A program made the translations under genes and the position numbers. From NCBI GenBank assembly GCA_015680685.1, contig MNCI01000271.1, forward strand, positions 93,626 through 157,625: a stretch of DNA of 64,000 nt. Direction: 5' to 3'. This stretch comes from Gnetum montanum (taxonomy: Eukaryota; Streptophyta; Gnetopsida; Gnetales; Gnetaceae). The notes beneath the pieces were generated by a model. That model was given only the letters and a program-made list of their open reading frames with translations, was not told the DNA's origin and ran no database searches. This document shows positions 54,001 to 58,109 of this stretch, in pieces (position 1 is the first letter of the stretch; each line of letters begins with the position of its first letter).

Positions 54001-56836
54001 GACAAGGCTAGAACCTTGGCCCTTGAGGGGTAACCATGAAGAGAAGACCAATACAAAATTTTATAAGGCTTACCTCTTGGAAAATTTTGCTCGGTTTTGA
54101 TGGGGGTTTGGGGGGAGGGGTCTTTTCCTCCTAGGGGGTTTTGTTGTGTGGGGGATTTTCACCCCCTTTCCCATTGATTGTACATACTCTACTTTGACAT
54201 TAATACATCCCGATCTTTTCTAGAGAAAAAAAGAAAAAAGAAAAAAAAGACACCAAAAATCATCAATATGTATAGTTTCTTTTTATTTTAAAATGAGTAC
54301 TCAATGGTCTCTTTGGCCTTCCTACTGTCACACACCAAGTCCCTCTTAACCCTACAACATCTTGTAGCACACACTAGAAAAACACTAGGGTTGGATAAAA
54401 TAGTGGGGGCTAGCACCATTAGGCACTTCCAAGAACTAAGCCCTTGTAGCCCACATAAGAGATCACCACCCTTGGATAGAATGATGGAGGCATTTTTAAA
54501 GAATGATCACAAAAACATGAAATACCAAGTGCACATGACCTAAGGAAAATGCCAATTCATAAGTCCAAAACATGCATGCCAAAAATCAGATCATATGAAA
54601 GATCTCATTCATGACTCAAAAACTCATGAGAAAACCCCACATGCCCTCATAAAATAATTCTCACCTGTCCAAGTCAATATAATATCAAACACCAATTAAA
54701 ATTTTTGTTCAACAATGGCTTGGAATACACACCTCTAGAGTTGAGTTTGGCCAATTTGAGGAGGGAGAAGACACCTCAAGCTTGGGTTGTTGTCCAGCTA
54801 GTAGCCTCAAGAAATCAACTTCAAACTACAAATCTAAGGTTATGATGAAATCCTCATAAATATAAGAAAAAAATTAGTCATTTGAATCAGCCAAACAGTC
54901 CCCAAAAGTTAGTCACAAAAGCCTCCAATATTATCAGGAAAATCAGCCTCCCAAGAGCCCACAAGACCACTCAAGATAGTCCTTGAGATGGTTGAGAACA
55001 AACTAGGAACAACCACTCTCATTTTGCTCTCCTCAACTTCCCACTCAAACTAACATAGTCTCATCTTCCTTCACAAAGGTGAAAGTGAGAGCCAACGCCT
55101 CTATTATAGGATGAAGGAGATTCTAAGGCTTGGACAACACTTGTACAGAAAAATTTATTCAATGGGCAAAGTCCAGACAACTGATTCTTCAAAAATTCTT
55201 TTTTATTCATGGCATCATTGCTACTTGACTTGGACAAACAAGCTCTTATGAGAAAGTTGACATATGAGAGTGACAACACTCAAGAGAGTCACATGGCCTG
55301 TATTAAATGAGTCATGTGCTCCTTTTCCAAAAGTTTAAATGGACAAAGACTTGTGCATAAAAATCTACTAGACAACCTATTCTCCAAAAATCTTTTTTTT
55401 TTTTAATTCATGGTGTCATTGCTACTTGACTTGGATAACAAGCCTTCATGAGGGAATGGACATGTGAGAGTGACAACACTCAAAAGAGTCACATGACCCC
55501 TATTAAATAAGTCCTTTGTCTCTTTTACAACCAGTAATATAAAGTGGACAATTAACATATTAAAAAATACATATAATCATAAGCATGTCACAAAACATAC
55601 ACATCACCATCCCACATTGGCTTTTCTTATGGCCTCACCTTTTTGTCTTGTTTTAAGTCACTTTCTACTTTATAAGGTATAAGGGTTTATAATTTATGTT
55701 TTTTTGTCCTTTTATTTGCTTTCTACTTTTTCTATAATTTATCTAGTAAAAATTATTGATACTAAATTTGTTGTAACGACCACAAACATTCAATAGCTAC
55801 TATGCTAGGAATTAATATTTTAATCAAATTAAGGAAAATATGGTCCCACTTAAGTACCTTTTTAATTGTTTTAGCATTAAGATCTCAAGATCTAGGACTC
55901 AAATTGAAAGGCTAATTGTAGATCTATACTCTAGGTATGAAATTGAGTTAGTCCACCAAATTTGAGTGCATTTCGATAACTTTGGATTTTGATGTATTAA
56001 ATATTTAATAAATTAAAAATTTTAAGTAAACATTAAAATAAACCATGGATGTACGTTACATTAATTTCTTAGTATTGTTCTAAAATAATGTTAAACTTTG
56101 CCATGCTCATTCATCAATAATATATATATATATAAAACTTGAAATAATAAATAATTAAAAAGAAATTAGAATTAAGTCATAGTTTTGCTTATGTCACCCA
56201 AACAAAAGTTTTCATATTACTTAGAAGTGTTAGGGACATATACAAATATGTATATAAGTTTTAAAACAACTTAAAGTCTGAAGTATTTAATAGAGTACGC
56301 CGGTGACATGTACAAATATGGGGCGCTACACATAGTACATCTGTAGCCTAGATGTAGAAGTGTCATTATTCTTGTAAATAATAAAGCTAATAATAAGTTG
56401 ATATTAGGTTATCCCATAGTTTTCCAACAAAAGCAGCCTGTCAACATGTTCTTTTCTTCTGTGAAAATGTTATTGTATTCAAAGGTGCAATCTAATAGGA
56501 GTGATTTTAAAAATTGGAAGTTGAGTTCTATTGTTTGGATGATCATGCATTACATGATTGACCATTATCTTTGTTTGAGTTCTAAGATTCCATGAAATTT
56601 TTTGTTGTTCCCAAAATTTTATTATTGATAAAGTTGTTTTCTATCTATTTTGAAAATGCGGGATGTAGTGTTACGCTTACTCTGGAAGTTTTTCTTTTTA
56701 ATTTGTTATTAGTCTTATGCTCTGTTATCAAAAATCTTAATTGAATTTCTGTATTTCGTGTTGAAGGTTGAAATTTTATCAGGTAGACCGCACCAGATAA
56801 GAATTCATATGGCATACATAGGGCATCCTCTTATAG
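1095..56836 (+). CDS. PUS5-like: RNA pseudouridine synthase (RluA family, PUS5-like), seven internal exons, both ends outside window
   Basis: Seen: seven segments join in one frame as 1095-1185, 1378-1564, 14649-14736, 26841-26928, 38688-38763, 40434-40501 and 56767-56836, about 222 residues. Every border is GT/AG and the intron phases agree. Ordered landmarks are [57 protein letters not shown] and [10 protein letters not shown]. Known: RluA-type synthases convert uridine to pseudouridine in RNA and carry these blocks in this order; the plant PUS5 type has an N-terminal S4 region. Inferred: the S4 exons lie left of the window and the exon starting with the GDP.Y block lies right of 56836. Odd: the nucleophilic Asp of HRLD is Gly here, and introns of 1.7-16.3 kb are filled with transposons. 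Compartment cannot be judged without the N-terminus. The family call is strong; the PUS5 subtype is from memory of plant homologues. Confidence 0.9.
1378..1564 (+). CDS. PUS5-like: PUS5-like synthase, exon 2 (motif I and the catalytic-loop motif)
   Basis: 187 bases, 62 codons plus one base. It starts at [15 protein letters not shown], the substrate-pocket motif I, passes through [12 protein letters not shown], and ends at [13 protein letters not shown]. In RluA enzymes the last block is HRLDxxTSG and its Asp is the catalytic nucleophile; here the codon is GGT (Gly). The acceptor is TTTTTAG at 1371-1377 and the donor is GTATTT at 1565. Between the two motifs is a poorly conserved acidic loop ([10 protein letters not shown]), as is usual for this family. 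Confidence 0.93.
2045..2165 (-). mobile_element. tRNA-derived SINE head, minus strand
   Basis: On the minus strand this reads like a tRNA-derived pol III promoter: an A-box-like TAGCACACTAGGTAAG followed about 35 bases later by a B-box-like AAGTTTGATTCC. It resembles the SINE at 37690. It lies head-to-head with the plus-strand copy that follows. Boundaries are approximate. Confidence 0.45.
2166..2370 (+). mobile_element. tRNA-derived SINE, plus strand
   Basis: A B-box-like AGGGATTCAATTCC at about 2224 is followed by a body (CCTGTAAAAGAAATAGG, then TTTTGTTCGGAAGATTC) that aligns by eye with the bodies of the copies at 8690 and 37690 (CTGTAAAAGGAATTCTGAAA, then TTTGTCTGGTAGATC). The A box is weak. 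Confidence 0.45.
2430..2690 (-). mobile_element. RTE-type LINE, 3' end of ORF2, minus strand
   Basis: On the minus strand a degenerate frame reads [11 protein letters not shown], then [13 protein letters not shown] and THVADP. This is the usual C-terminus of RTE-clade ORF2 (RWFGHV..R...P.K.W...I..DL). It is homologous to fragments at 5550, 12950 and 40590. Stops and frameshifts throughout; not functional. Confidence 0.7.
2979..3608 (+). mobile_element. Poly(A)-tailed retro-insert of unknown origin
   Basis: A segment of about 610 bases ends in a 17-base poly(A) run (3592-3608). It is flanked by similar direct repeats: AAAAACACTTAACTTATTCC before it (about 2950-2975) and AAAACACTTAAATACACTT plus ATTCTGTTTTA after it. 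This is the layout of an L1-mobilised insert with an old target duplication. The minus strand holds a 113-codon open frame, but the tail shows that the transcript strand is plus. I recognise no parent gene. Confidence 0.5.
3609..5540. other. Intron 2 DNA, no element recognised
   Basis: AT-rich intron sequence. I see no open frame of interest, no tRNA-like boxes and no repeat that returns elsewhere in the window. Confidence 0.5.
5550..5936 (+). mobile_element. RTE-type LINE, 3' end of ORF2, plus strand
   Basis: A degenerate frame reads QRGMNNKS-like sequence, then a LACAKKIRQ block, [20 protein letters not shown], and ends at an ADPIL(L) block. This is the conserved RTE ORF2 tail. It ends in a GATGACAACGACGACTGA run like that of other RTE copies. 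5'-truncated and broken. Confidence 0.7.
5960..6206 (+). mobile_element. tRNA-derived SINE inserted in the RTE tail
   Basis: An A-box-like TGGTTAGAGTATG (about 5982) and a B-box-like AAGTTTGATTTC (about 6019) are spaced as in a tRNA. The body runs to an (ATG)n tail at about 6200. It is flanked by GACTGATTGTGGTACAAGTT (about 5944) and ACTAATTATGGTACAAATTA (about 6210), a probable target duplication of about 20 bases. It therefore sits inside the 3' tail of the RTE copy. Confidence 0.55.
6233..8680. other. Intron 2 DNA with a short tandem duplication, otherwise unrecognised
   Basis: Mixed-composition intron. A stretch at about 8090-8190 reads [18 protein letters not shown] and then [11 protein letters not shown] before a stop on the plus strand, perhaps a decayed coding remnant. 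I could not assign it. A weak SINE-like trace may exist near 6995-7080. Confidence 0.4.
7921..7992. repeat. 36-bp tandem duplication
   Basis: Two back-to-back identical copies of a 36-base unit that begins ACCAAGAAAATCAAGTGGCA. A simple local duplication; no coding role is apparent. Confidence 0.9.
8690..8900 (+). mobile_element. tRNA-derived SINE, plus strand
   Basis: An A-box-like TAGCTTTGTGATG at about 8711 and a B-box-like TAGGTTCAGTTCT at about 8760 are followed by the family body AAAAGGAATTCTGAAACTAG, then GTCTGATAGATCCAACATGG. The body aligns with the copy at 37690 (AAAAGGAATTCTGAAACTGC, then GTCTGGTAGATCTAAGAGGG). Confidence 0.65.
8901..11870. other. Intron 2 DNA, AT-rich, no element firmly recognised
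   Basis: Very AT-rich. It holds a TTG/TTC-rich low-complexity tract at about 10770-11000, which makes a 129-codon Cys/Phe/Leu-rich open frame that I regard as spurious. It also holds three B-box-like GTTCAATTC motifs about 60-90 bases apart (about 11202, 11271, 11331). Confidence 0.5.
11880..12084 (+). mobile_element. LINE copy A2: 3' end only, with poly(A)
   Basis: A severely 5'-truncated insert. Its GGGCCATTTCTGATGACCC and CTCTTGTACTATAATC stretches match the 3' UTR of LINE A5 (GGGCCATTCCTGATGGCCC and CTCTTGTACTATAG at about 35759-35802). It ends in TTTCAGTAATACACTC and a 39-base poly(A) run (12046-12084) that contains one N at 12078. Confidence 0.8.
12950..13640 (+). mobile_element. RTE-type LINE ORF2 fragment, plus strand
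   Basis: The longest plus-strand RTE remnant. Its frame reads [51 protein letters not shown] and WAIQKRHE, then a [15 protein letters not shown] block and the ADPIL-like end near 13610. These are the standard blocks after the RT domain in RTE-clade ORF2. Several stops. 5'-truncated. Confidence 0.85.
13641..15865. other. Intron DNA around exon 3, no element recognised
   Basis: AT-rich intron on both sides of exon 3 (14649-14736). A tRNA-like GGTTGAATTCCCAGTTCGATGC at about 15573 is the only box-like motif, with no supporting element body. Confidence 0.45.
14649..14736 (+). CDS. PUS5-like: PUS5-like synthase, exon 3
   Basis: 88 bases. The leading GC completes the Gly codon split by the 13.1-kb intron 2, giving [19 protein letters not shown] and then [21 protein letters not shown] is the strand following the catalytic loop in RluA proteins. 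The acceptor is CCCCAG ending at 14648, and the donor is AG|GTCATT at 14737. The exon ends with two bases of an Arg codon that the next exon completes. Confidence 0.9.
15871..16221 (-). repeat. Copia 1 3' LTR, visible part
   Basis: Aligns end to end with 20145-20515 of the other LTR except for a 17-base insertion present only in that copy. Truncated by the N gap at 16222. Confidence 0.95.
16222..16927. other. Assembly gap of 706 N
   Basis: A run of N. It should contain about 285 bases of the 3' LTR, the polypurine tract, RNase H and the end of pol. Open frames drawn across it are artefacts. Confidence 1.
16928..17778 (-). pseudogene. Copia 1 reverse transcriptase domain
   Basis: The minus strand is open for about 283 codons from 17778 to the gap. 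It shows the Copia RT blocks: [85 protein letters not shown], the catalytic [11 protein letters not shown], and [16 protein letters not shown] up to KPVST. The RT copies element RNA into DNA. The catalytic YVDD is intact, but the frame is separated from integrase by a stop and shift near 17780. Confidence 0.92.
17788..18720 (-). pseudogene. Copia 1 integrase
   Basis: Two overlapping minus frames make the integrase. The upstream one (18718-18383) has [31 protein letters not shown] and PQENGVAER, giving the D, D and E catalytic residues. A frameshift near 18430-18460 moves to the frame 18537-17788, with [28 protein letters not shown] and the linker towards RT. The zinc-binding HHCC start is further broken between 18720 and 18900. 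Integrase would insert the cDNA into the genome; this copy cannot make it. Confidence 0.88.
18903..20117 (-). pseudogene. Copia 1 gag and protease
   Basis: Gag begins at an ATG at 20117-20115. After a TAG that replaces an expected Trp it continues from about 20060 as [20 protein letters not shown] knuckle [14 protein letters not shown] lies near residue 190 of the long frame. The aspartic protease active site [14 protein letters not shown] lies near residue 255, and a gag-preintegrase SLYTLMANS block is near the end. Gag packages element RNA and the protease matures the polyprotein. The frame stops at 18903. Confidence 0.9.
20131..20143 (-). other. Copia 1 primer-binding site (initiator Met tRNA type)
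   Basis: Next to the 5' LTR the minus strand reads TAGTATCGGAGCT. This differs at two positions from the TGGTATCAGAGC site complementary to initiator Met tRNA used by many Copia elements. Confidence 0.8.
20145..20798 (-). repeat. Copia 1 5' LTR, complete, 654 bp
   Basis: Starts TGTTATAATC and ends CCAACA on the plus strand. It contains an internal near-duplicate of about 65 bases (ATTTATGAAGAAACATGAGG at about 20608 and ATTTATGAGGAAACATGAGG at about 20670). Confidence 0.95.
20804..21127. other. Intron 3 DNA between Copia 1 and LINE A3
   Basis: AT-rich, nothing recognised. It directly continues the intron sequence interrupted by Copia 1. Confidence 0.5.
21570..22635 (-). pseudogene. LINE A3 ORF2-trailing module (unknown function)
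   Basis: From 5' to 3' the minus strand reads [20 protein letters not shown], then [39 protein letters not shown] and GLILALWW, then a charged coiled-coil-like stretch, and at about 21690-21570 [20 protein letters not shown] and [12 protein letters not shown]. The same blocks in the same order occur in A4, A5, A7 and A8. I do not recognise the domain. Stops are scattered, so it is dead in this copy. Confidence 0.6.
22636..22790 (-). mobile_element. SINE at the deletion junction of LINE A3
   Basis: On the minus strand a B-box-like ATAGGTTCAATTCC is followed by the family body TAAAAGGAATTCTTAAACTA, then TTTGTCCAATAGATCTAAG. The body matches the SINEs at 8690 and 37690. It sits exactly where the ORF2 core of A3 is missing. 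Confidence 0.6.
22870..23238 (-). pseudogene. LINE A3 ORF1, C-terminal part
   Basis: A 122-codon minus frame. It carries [14 protein letters not shown] and a C-terminal [13 protein letters not shown] block, which align with the ORF1 C-terminus of A6 ([14 protein letters not shown] and [14 protein letters not shown]). This part follows the zinc knuckle in family A and is poorly conserved. Confidence 0.6.
23261..23502. other. Unassigned segment between LINE A3 and A4
   Basis: A plus-strand frame reads [19 protein letters not shown] before a stop. It could be a coding remnant of another element or the 5' end of A3. Nothing decisive. Confidence 0.3.
23950..24870 (-). pseudogene. LINE A4 ORF2-trailing module (unknown function)
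   Basis: On the minus strand: [10 protein letters not shown] and [41 protein letters not shown]; then a strongly charged Glu/Gln stretch ([20 protein letters not shown]) predicted to be coiled coil; then [35 protein letters not shown], and, after the motif, [17 protein letters not shown]. The blocks match A3, A5, A7 and A8 in order. Confidence 0.65.
24900..25620 (-). pseudogene. LINE A4 ORF1 with DUF4283, interrupted by a homopolymer
   Basis: The minus strand has [20 protein letters not shown] and LLGP, the DUF4283 core. After a 29-base A-run on the plus strand (25134-25162) it continues as [20 protein letters not shown] and CIWQIL. These match [10 protein letters not shown]...GFCVWRSL in A7, so the homopolymer lies inside the domain. 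Confidence 0.75.
25690..25860 (-). mobile_element. RTE-type LINE ORF2 fragment (RT start), minus strand
   Basis: The minus strand reads [20 protein letters not shown] and KGNI, the RTE block before the NYRGI motif. It matches the RTE copy at 41780-41880 at the DNA level (GGGTACTATA). Confidence 0.65.
26020..26436 (-). other. Unrecognised 138-codon open frame, minus strand
   Basis: An uninterrupted frame, unusual for this AT-rich intron. It contains [20 protein letters not shown] and [19 protein letters not shown] do not recognise a family. It may be a decayed transposon or retrogene remnant, or chance. Confidence 0.25.
26841..26928 (+). CDS. PUS5-like: PUS5-like synthase, exon 4 (KxYRAL block)
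   Basis: 88 bases. The first A completes an AGA codon from exon 3, and the frame then reads [20 protein letters not shown] and [18 protein letters not shown] matches the RluA KxYxALxxG strand that lines the active site. The acceptor is TTATTAATAG ending at 26840 and the donor is ATG|GTATGA at 26929. The charged region before RRISK is variable in the family. Confidence 0.88.
26929..27566. other. Intron 4 start with a possible LTR edge and short dispersed repeats
   Basis: TGTAACACCCC at 27069 looks like a common plant LTR start, but no matching end was found. A GGCTGARAGGCCAACT-type unit recurs loosely four times (about 27202, 27282, 27312, 27393). Confidence 0.35.
27567..29850 (+). repeat. 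Family-B long LTR, copy 1
   Basis: Starts TGTAGTACCCCACATTTG and aligns along its length, in reverse complement, with the three pieces of copy 2 (56330-54249, 48248-48021, 42143-41989). Shared landmarks are TTTGTACATG, a run of TACTCTATTAAATACTT, and GAGAGTTGTCATGTCCCAA near the far end. At about 2.3 kb it is a long LTR. No internal coding region was found beside it, so it may be a solo LTR or half of a decayed element; superfamily is unknown. Confidence 0.75.
28627..28635 (+). promoter_or_regulatory. TATA box of family-B LTR copy 1
   Basis: TATAAATAG in the middle of the LTR, after CCATCC and before GCGGGGCTG, the expected place for the LTR transcription start. In copy 2 the equivalent site is degraded to a TATAATAGAGG. 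Confidence 0.6.
29914..31142 (+). pseudogene. LINE A5 ORF1 (DUF4283, zinc knuckle)
   Basis: An Ala/Thr-rich N-terminus built from GCA/ACA repeats leads to DUF4283: [40 protein letters not shown], and after a frameshift near 30540 [20 protein letters not shown] and [23 protein letters not shown] knuckle [14 protein letters not shown] lies near 30815. The C-terminus ends [14 protein letters not shown] with TGA at 31140-31142, overlapping the ORF2 ATG. In L1-type LINEs ORF1 coats the RNA. Two shifts and a poly-G run break it. Confidence 0.85.
31139..34510 (+). pseudogene. LINE A5 ORF2 (endonuclease, reverse transcriptase, zf-RVT)
   Basis: It starts [18 protein letters not shown]. Endonuclease residues visible: WNCRG, LQETK, GDFNQ, and SDH near 31780. 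RT blocks: [84 protein letters not shown] near 33150, YLGIPLF. Then [20 protein letters not shown], a late zinc-binding CPSC region near 34040, and an end at 34510. ORF2 nicks DNA and copies the RNA there. Catalytic YADD is intact, but stops (mostly TAG/TGA), frameshifts and a 31-G run make it non-coding. Confidence 0.9.
34511..35660 (+). pseudogene. LINE A5 ORF2-trailing module (unknown function)
   Basis: Same frame as the end of ORF2, with stops at different places from A3 and A8. Blocks: [49 protein letters not shown]; a Pro/Gly-rich spacer; [20 protein letters not shown] and further charged coiled coil to about 35350; a poly-G run; then in another frame [31 protein letters not shown] and [20 protein letters not shown]. 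The conserved order in five copies says this was protein-coding. I do not recognise the family. Confidence 0.65.
35831..37680. other. Intron 4 DNA, no element recognised
   Basis: AT-rich intron without credible open frames or boxes. Some stretches (about 36590-37060) are less AT-rich and may be old repeat. Confidence 0.45.
37690..37870 (+). mobile_element. tRNA-derived SINE, best preserved copy
   Basis: A clear A box TAGCTTAGTGG at about 37703 and B box AAGTTTGATTCC at about 37744, spaced as in a tRNA, with GGTCA before the B box as in tRNA T-arms. Body: CTGTAAAAGGAATTCTGAAA and GTCTGGTAGATCTAAGAGGG, shared with copies at 8690 and 22636. Confidence 0.75.
37871..38687. other. Intron 4 end, no element recognised
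   Basis: AT-rich sequence up to the acceptor of exon 5. Nothing returns elsewhere in the window. Confidence 0.5.
38688..38763 (+). CDS. PUS5-like: PUS5-like synthase, exon 5
   Basis: 76 bases, 25 codons plus one base: [20 protein letters not shown], then VASPF. The equivalent plant homologue segment is a KQPIG..YPGVA.GLYVASP block, so identity is clear although the exon is short. The acceptor is GTGTCAG ending at 38687 and the donor is GTAGGC at 38764. The final G begins the Gly codon completed by exon 6. Confidence 0.9.
38764..40433. other. Intron 5, one unassigned higher-GC stretch
   Basis: 1.67 kb. The part at about 38990-39900 is less AT-rich, with several short open frames in all phases (such as [15 protein letters not shown]). 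I could not assign it to an element or gene. Confidence 0.4.
40434..40501 (+). CDS. PUS5-like: PUS5-like synthase, exon 6
   Basis: 68 bases. GA completes Gly and the frame reads [20 protein letters not shown], then VE. GKPAxSKVxVL is the conserved strand before the last active-site motif in plant homologues. The acceptor is TTTATAG ending at 40433 and the donor is GAG|GTAATG at 40502. The next intron is 16,265 bases. Confidence 0.9.
40590..41890 (-). mobile_element. RTE-type LINE ORF2 fragment, minus strand (longest)
   Basis: From 41890 down, the minus strand gives the [22 protein letters not shown]-like, MRKRLEQSIR-like, [11 protein letters not shown]-like, then [20 protein letters not shown] and SMSFVDDIV (catalytic DD intact at about 41395). 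Further on are [37 protein letters not shown] and [16 protein letters not shown]. It ends at a CAT/ATC-rich tail near 40590. Broken by stops. Confidence 0.8.
41895..41988 (+). mobile_element. LINE family A, 3' end only
   Basis: About 95 bases matching the 3' end of LINE A7: GGGGGTTTTCTACCCC, ATTGTACATAGTTTGCATTA, CATTTCCCAAGTTTTTCT and a short A-run. An extreme 5' truncation, lying directly against the edge of LTR-B copy 2. Confidence 0.7.
41989..42143 (-). repeat. Family-B LTR copy 2, piece 3 (far end)
   Basis: Begins TGATAGTCTCTATACC on the plus strand and matches the far end of copy 1 in reverse complement, including CATATTGCACAAGCACATG. It ends in the left target duplication of LINE A6 (42126-42143). 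Confidence 0.75.
42560..43250 (-). pseudogene. LINE A6 ORF2-trailing module, N-terminal part
   Basis: On the minus strand [12 protein letters not shown], then [20 protein letters not shown] and HFFWESL match the YFVQ...HFAFLH...VNLPxFFLxSL block of A3-A5. A Gln/Arg/Glu-rich stretch follows ([16 protein letters not shown]). The C-terminal LRxFIR block is not evident in this copy. Confidence 0.55.
43251..46580 (-). pseudogene. LINE A6 ORF2 (endonuclease, reverse transcriptase)
   Basis: It starts at ATG 46580-46578. Visible endonuclease pieces are [35 protein letters not shown] and [14 protein letters not shown] pieces are [106 protein letters not shown] and [18 protein letters not shown]. The catalytic YADD reads YVQD (near 44600), losing the first Asp. 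Many stops; zf-RVT region decayed near 43600-43850. Confidence 0.88.
46577..48000 (-). pseudogene. LINE A6 ORF1
   Basis: An Ala-rich N-terminus ([20 protein letters not shown], with GCA-type repeats as in A5) leads to [20 protein letters not shown] and [13 protein letters not shown], the DUF4283 start. A middle part ([33 protein letters not shown]) precedes a knuckle in which two Cys have become Tyr ([14 protein letters not shown]). The C-terminus is [15 protein letters not shown], then [16 protein letters not shown] and TGA at 46579-46577, overlapping the ORF2 ATG. Confidence 0.82.
48021..48248 (-). repeat. Family-B LTR copy 2, middle piece between two LINE 5' ends
   Basis: 228 bases that match copy 1 at about 29505-29720 in reverse complement (GAGAGTTGTCATGTCCCAA, CCTTTGTTCAAACCTACAT, GTGAAAACATGAGAGGCT). 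It carries the target duplication of A6 on the left and that of A7 on the right. Confidence 0.85.
48500..49620 (+). pseudogene. LINE A7 ORF1 (DUF4283, zinc knuckle)
   Basis: Degenerate frames give [52 protein letters not shown], then [41 protein letters not shown] complete CCHC knuckle [14 protein letters not shown] is at 49120-49161. This is the clearest order of ORF1 blocks in the window, useful for aligning A1, A4 and A5. Confidence 0.8.
49631..52950 (+). pseudogene. LINE A7 ORF2 (endonuclease, reverse transcriptase)
   Basis: It starts [19 protein letters not shown], then [26 protein letters not shown] and [19 protein letters not shown] blocks: [63 protein letters not shown]. The catalytic YADD reads YVDG near 51620. 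Then HFVFxxRKGK-like, [20 protein letters not shown]. Many stops and shifts. Confidence 0.85.
52951..54050 (+). pseudogene. LINE A7 ORF2-trailing module (unknown function)
   Basis: Pieces in different frames: [34 protein letters not shown] and [10 protein letters not shown] near 53110-53170; [11 protein letters not shown] near 53270; Glu/Arg-rich sequence 53450-53830; and near 53910-54030 [32 protein letters not shown]. The last block matches A3 ([16 protein letters not shown]) and A8. Confidence 0.6.
54249..56330 (-). repeat. Family-B LTR copy 2, piece 1 (start)
   Basis: On the minus strand it starts TGTAGCGCCCCATATTTG at 56330 and aligns with 27567-29505 of copy 1. Flanking bases (CATAG on the right, AAAAG before 41989) do not form a target duplication, so it is either half of a decayed element or a rearranged solo LTR. 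Confidence 0.75.
56767..56836 (+). CDS. PUS5-like: PUS5-like synthase, exon 7 (GRPHQIRIH motif)
   Basis: 70 bases, 23 codons plus one base. It carries [14 protein letters not shown] followed by MAYIGHPLI. [20 protein letters not shown] is the C-terminal signature of RluA synthases, whose Arg contacts the catalytic Asp. The acceptor is GTTGAAG ending at 56766 and the donor is a good GTAAGT at 56837. No exon encoding the following GDP.Y block was found up to position 64000, so intron 7 is longer than 7.1 kb. Confidence 0.93.
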
Positions 56837-58105
56837 GTAAGTTAATTTCACATAATGCATCATAATGCAATAAAATATAATGTTTTGGTTCATTTTGATC
56901 ATTAGCATAATCTCCCCCAAATACGACTGCACAAAACTGTTAATCCTTGACACATTACAATGGAATGTGGTAATAAAACACTATTGCAGATGTTATGCAC
57001 AATTAGACAATCTCCCCCATTATGGACGTGGCATATCAGGGGATAGATGCCCTTAGTCATAAACAAAAAAATTGTAAGCTGAATCCTCACTAATCACTAA
57101 ACCTCTCCTGCAGCTTCTAGCATGAATAGTGGAGGCAGTTCCTCATTGTGCTATTTTACGACTTGCATGCAGTCCAGTTCCTTTGAACTCTTTTATAAGC
57201 TTGAACAATTAAGAGTAACTGTTAAATTCTTCCATAGTTTTTGTTCAGGTGGAGGGTTCTAGAGAGTCTTTTGTAGCTAGAATAGATACATCATAGCAAG
57301 GGCTAAGCCTCTATTGTTAGCAAGGTCAGGTTATATTATTTGTTGGAAATAAAATACAGATATAGAGAAATGAGACAAACCAAGGAGGCCTAGGGATTAA
57401 CATGCATCAAGATAGTTCTAAAACAAAGACACAAAGCCTAAGGACAAAATGGCTACTATGACAACCATGCCCACAATACAGGAGAGCCTGCTTCCAAGGT
57501 GGAATATTTAGGAATCACATATGCTGGTAAAAGGACATCAAGCAGTACAAAGGACATGGCTAGGGCTGACTATTCCTAGGAGTAGCAATGATGGAAGTGG
57601 TCATCATGGAGAAAGCTGACATAGGCCATTTCTTTCTTGCTGTCTAGGACCTCATAGATTGATAGCATGTATTGAAAGGTTGCAGCCCCTTCATCCATTT
57701 TATCCATATGGCAGAGAAGGGAATTTTTTATGAAACGCCATCCTAATTTGGTGCCTTGTTGCATGCTTGGTGACCCCTAGCACTTGAAAAGAGCATATCT
57801 GGGTGTTAAGGAGGTGATTGCATGTGTCCCTCTTCATTTGGTGCATGTGCAGCCCATGTTTAAGAGTTGCAAGTTCTTCCAATTTCTTTGGAGCCCTTTG
57901 TTGGTTTGACTCACTCTTTGCATCAGGCTTGTAGTATGCTTATGGCTGTTCCTATTGTTGCTTTTCTGGTTTAGGTTCAACTTGCTTGGGAGCAAATCCT
58001 CACCTTGGTCTTCAAATGCTCTTTTATTGTAGCAAAAGCCAAAAGGGAGACTAAAATGATACATGCTTGTCTTCCCAAGAGGAAACAACACACATGCCAT
58101 AGCCT
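56837..58105. other. Intron 7, unassigned minus-strand coding-like stretch
   Basis: From 58100 down to 57576 overlapping minus frames (RNSHKHTTSLMQRVSQTNKG, then HATRHQIRMAFHKKFPSLPY and KEMAYVSFLHDDHFHHCY) look like a decayed coding remnant. I do not recognise it. The rest is AT-rich intron. Confidence 0.35.
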
Positions 58106-58109
58106 AAGT

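Larger units (their letters stand above)
48249..54248 (+). mobile_element. LINE copy A7, near full length, inserted in LTR-B copy 2
   Basis: 6.0 kb with ORF1, ORF2, trailing module, 3' UTR and an A-rich tail (54221-54248). The target duplication is GTTACAAAAAAATCAT (48233-48248) and GACACCAAAAATCAT (54249-54263). Heavily mutated: low GC and many TG/CA dinucleotides, so probably older than A5. Confidence 0.88.
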
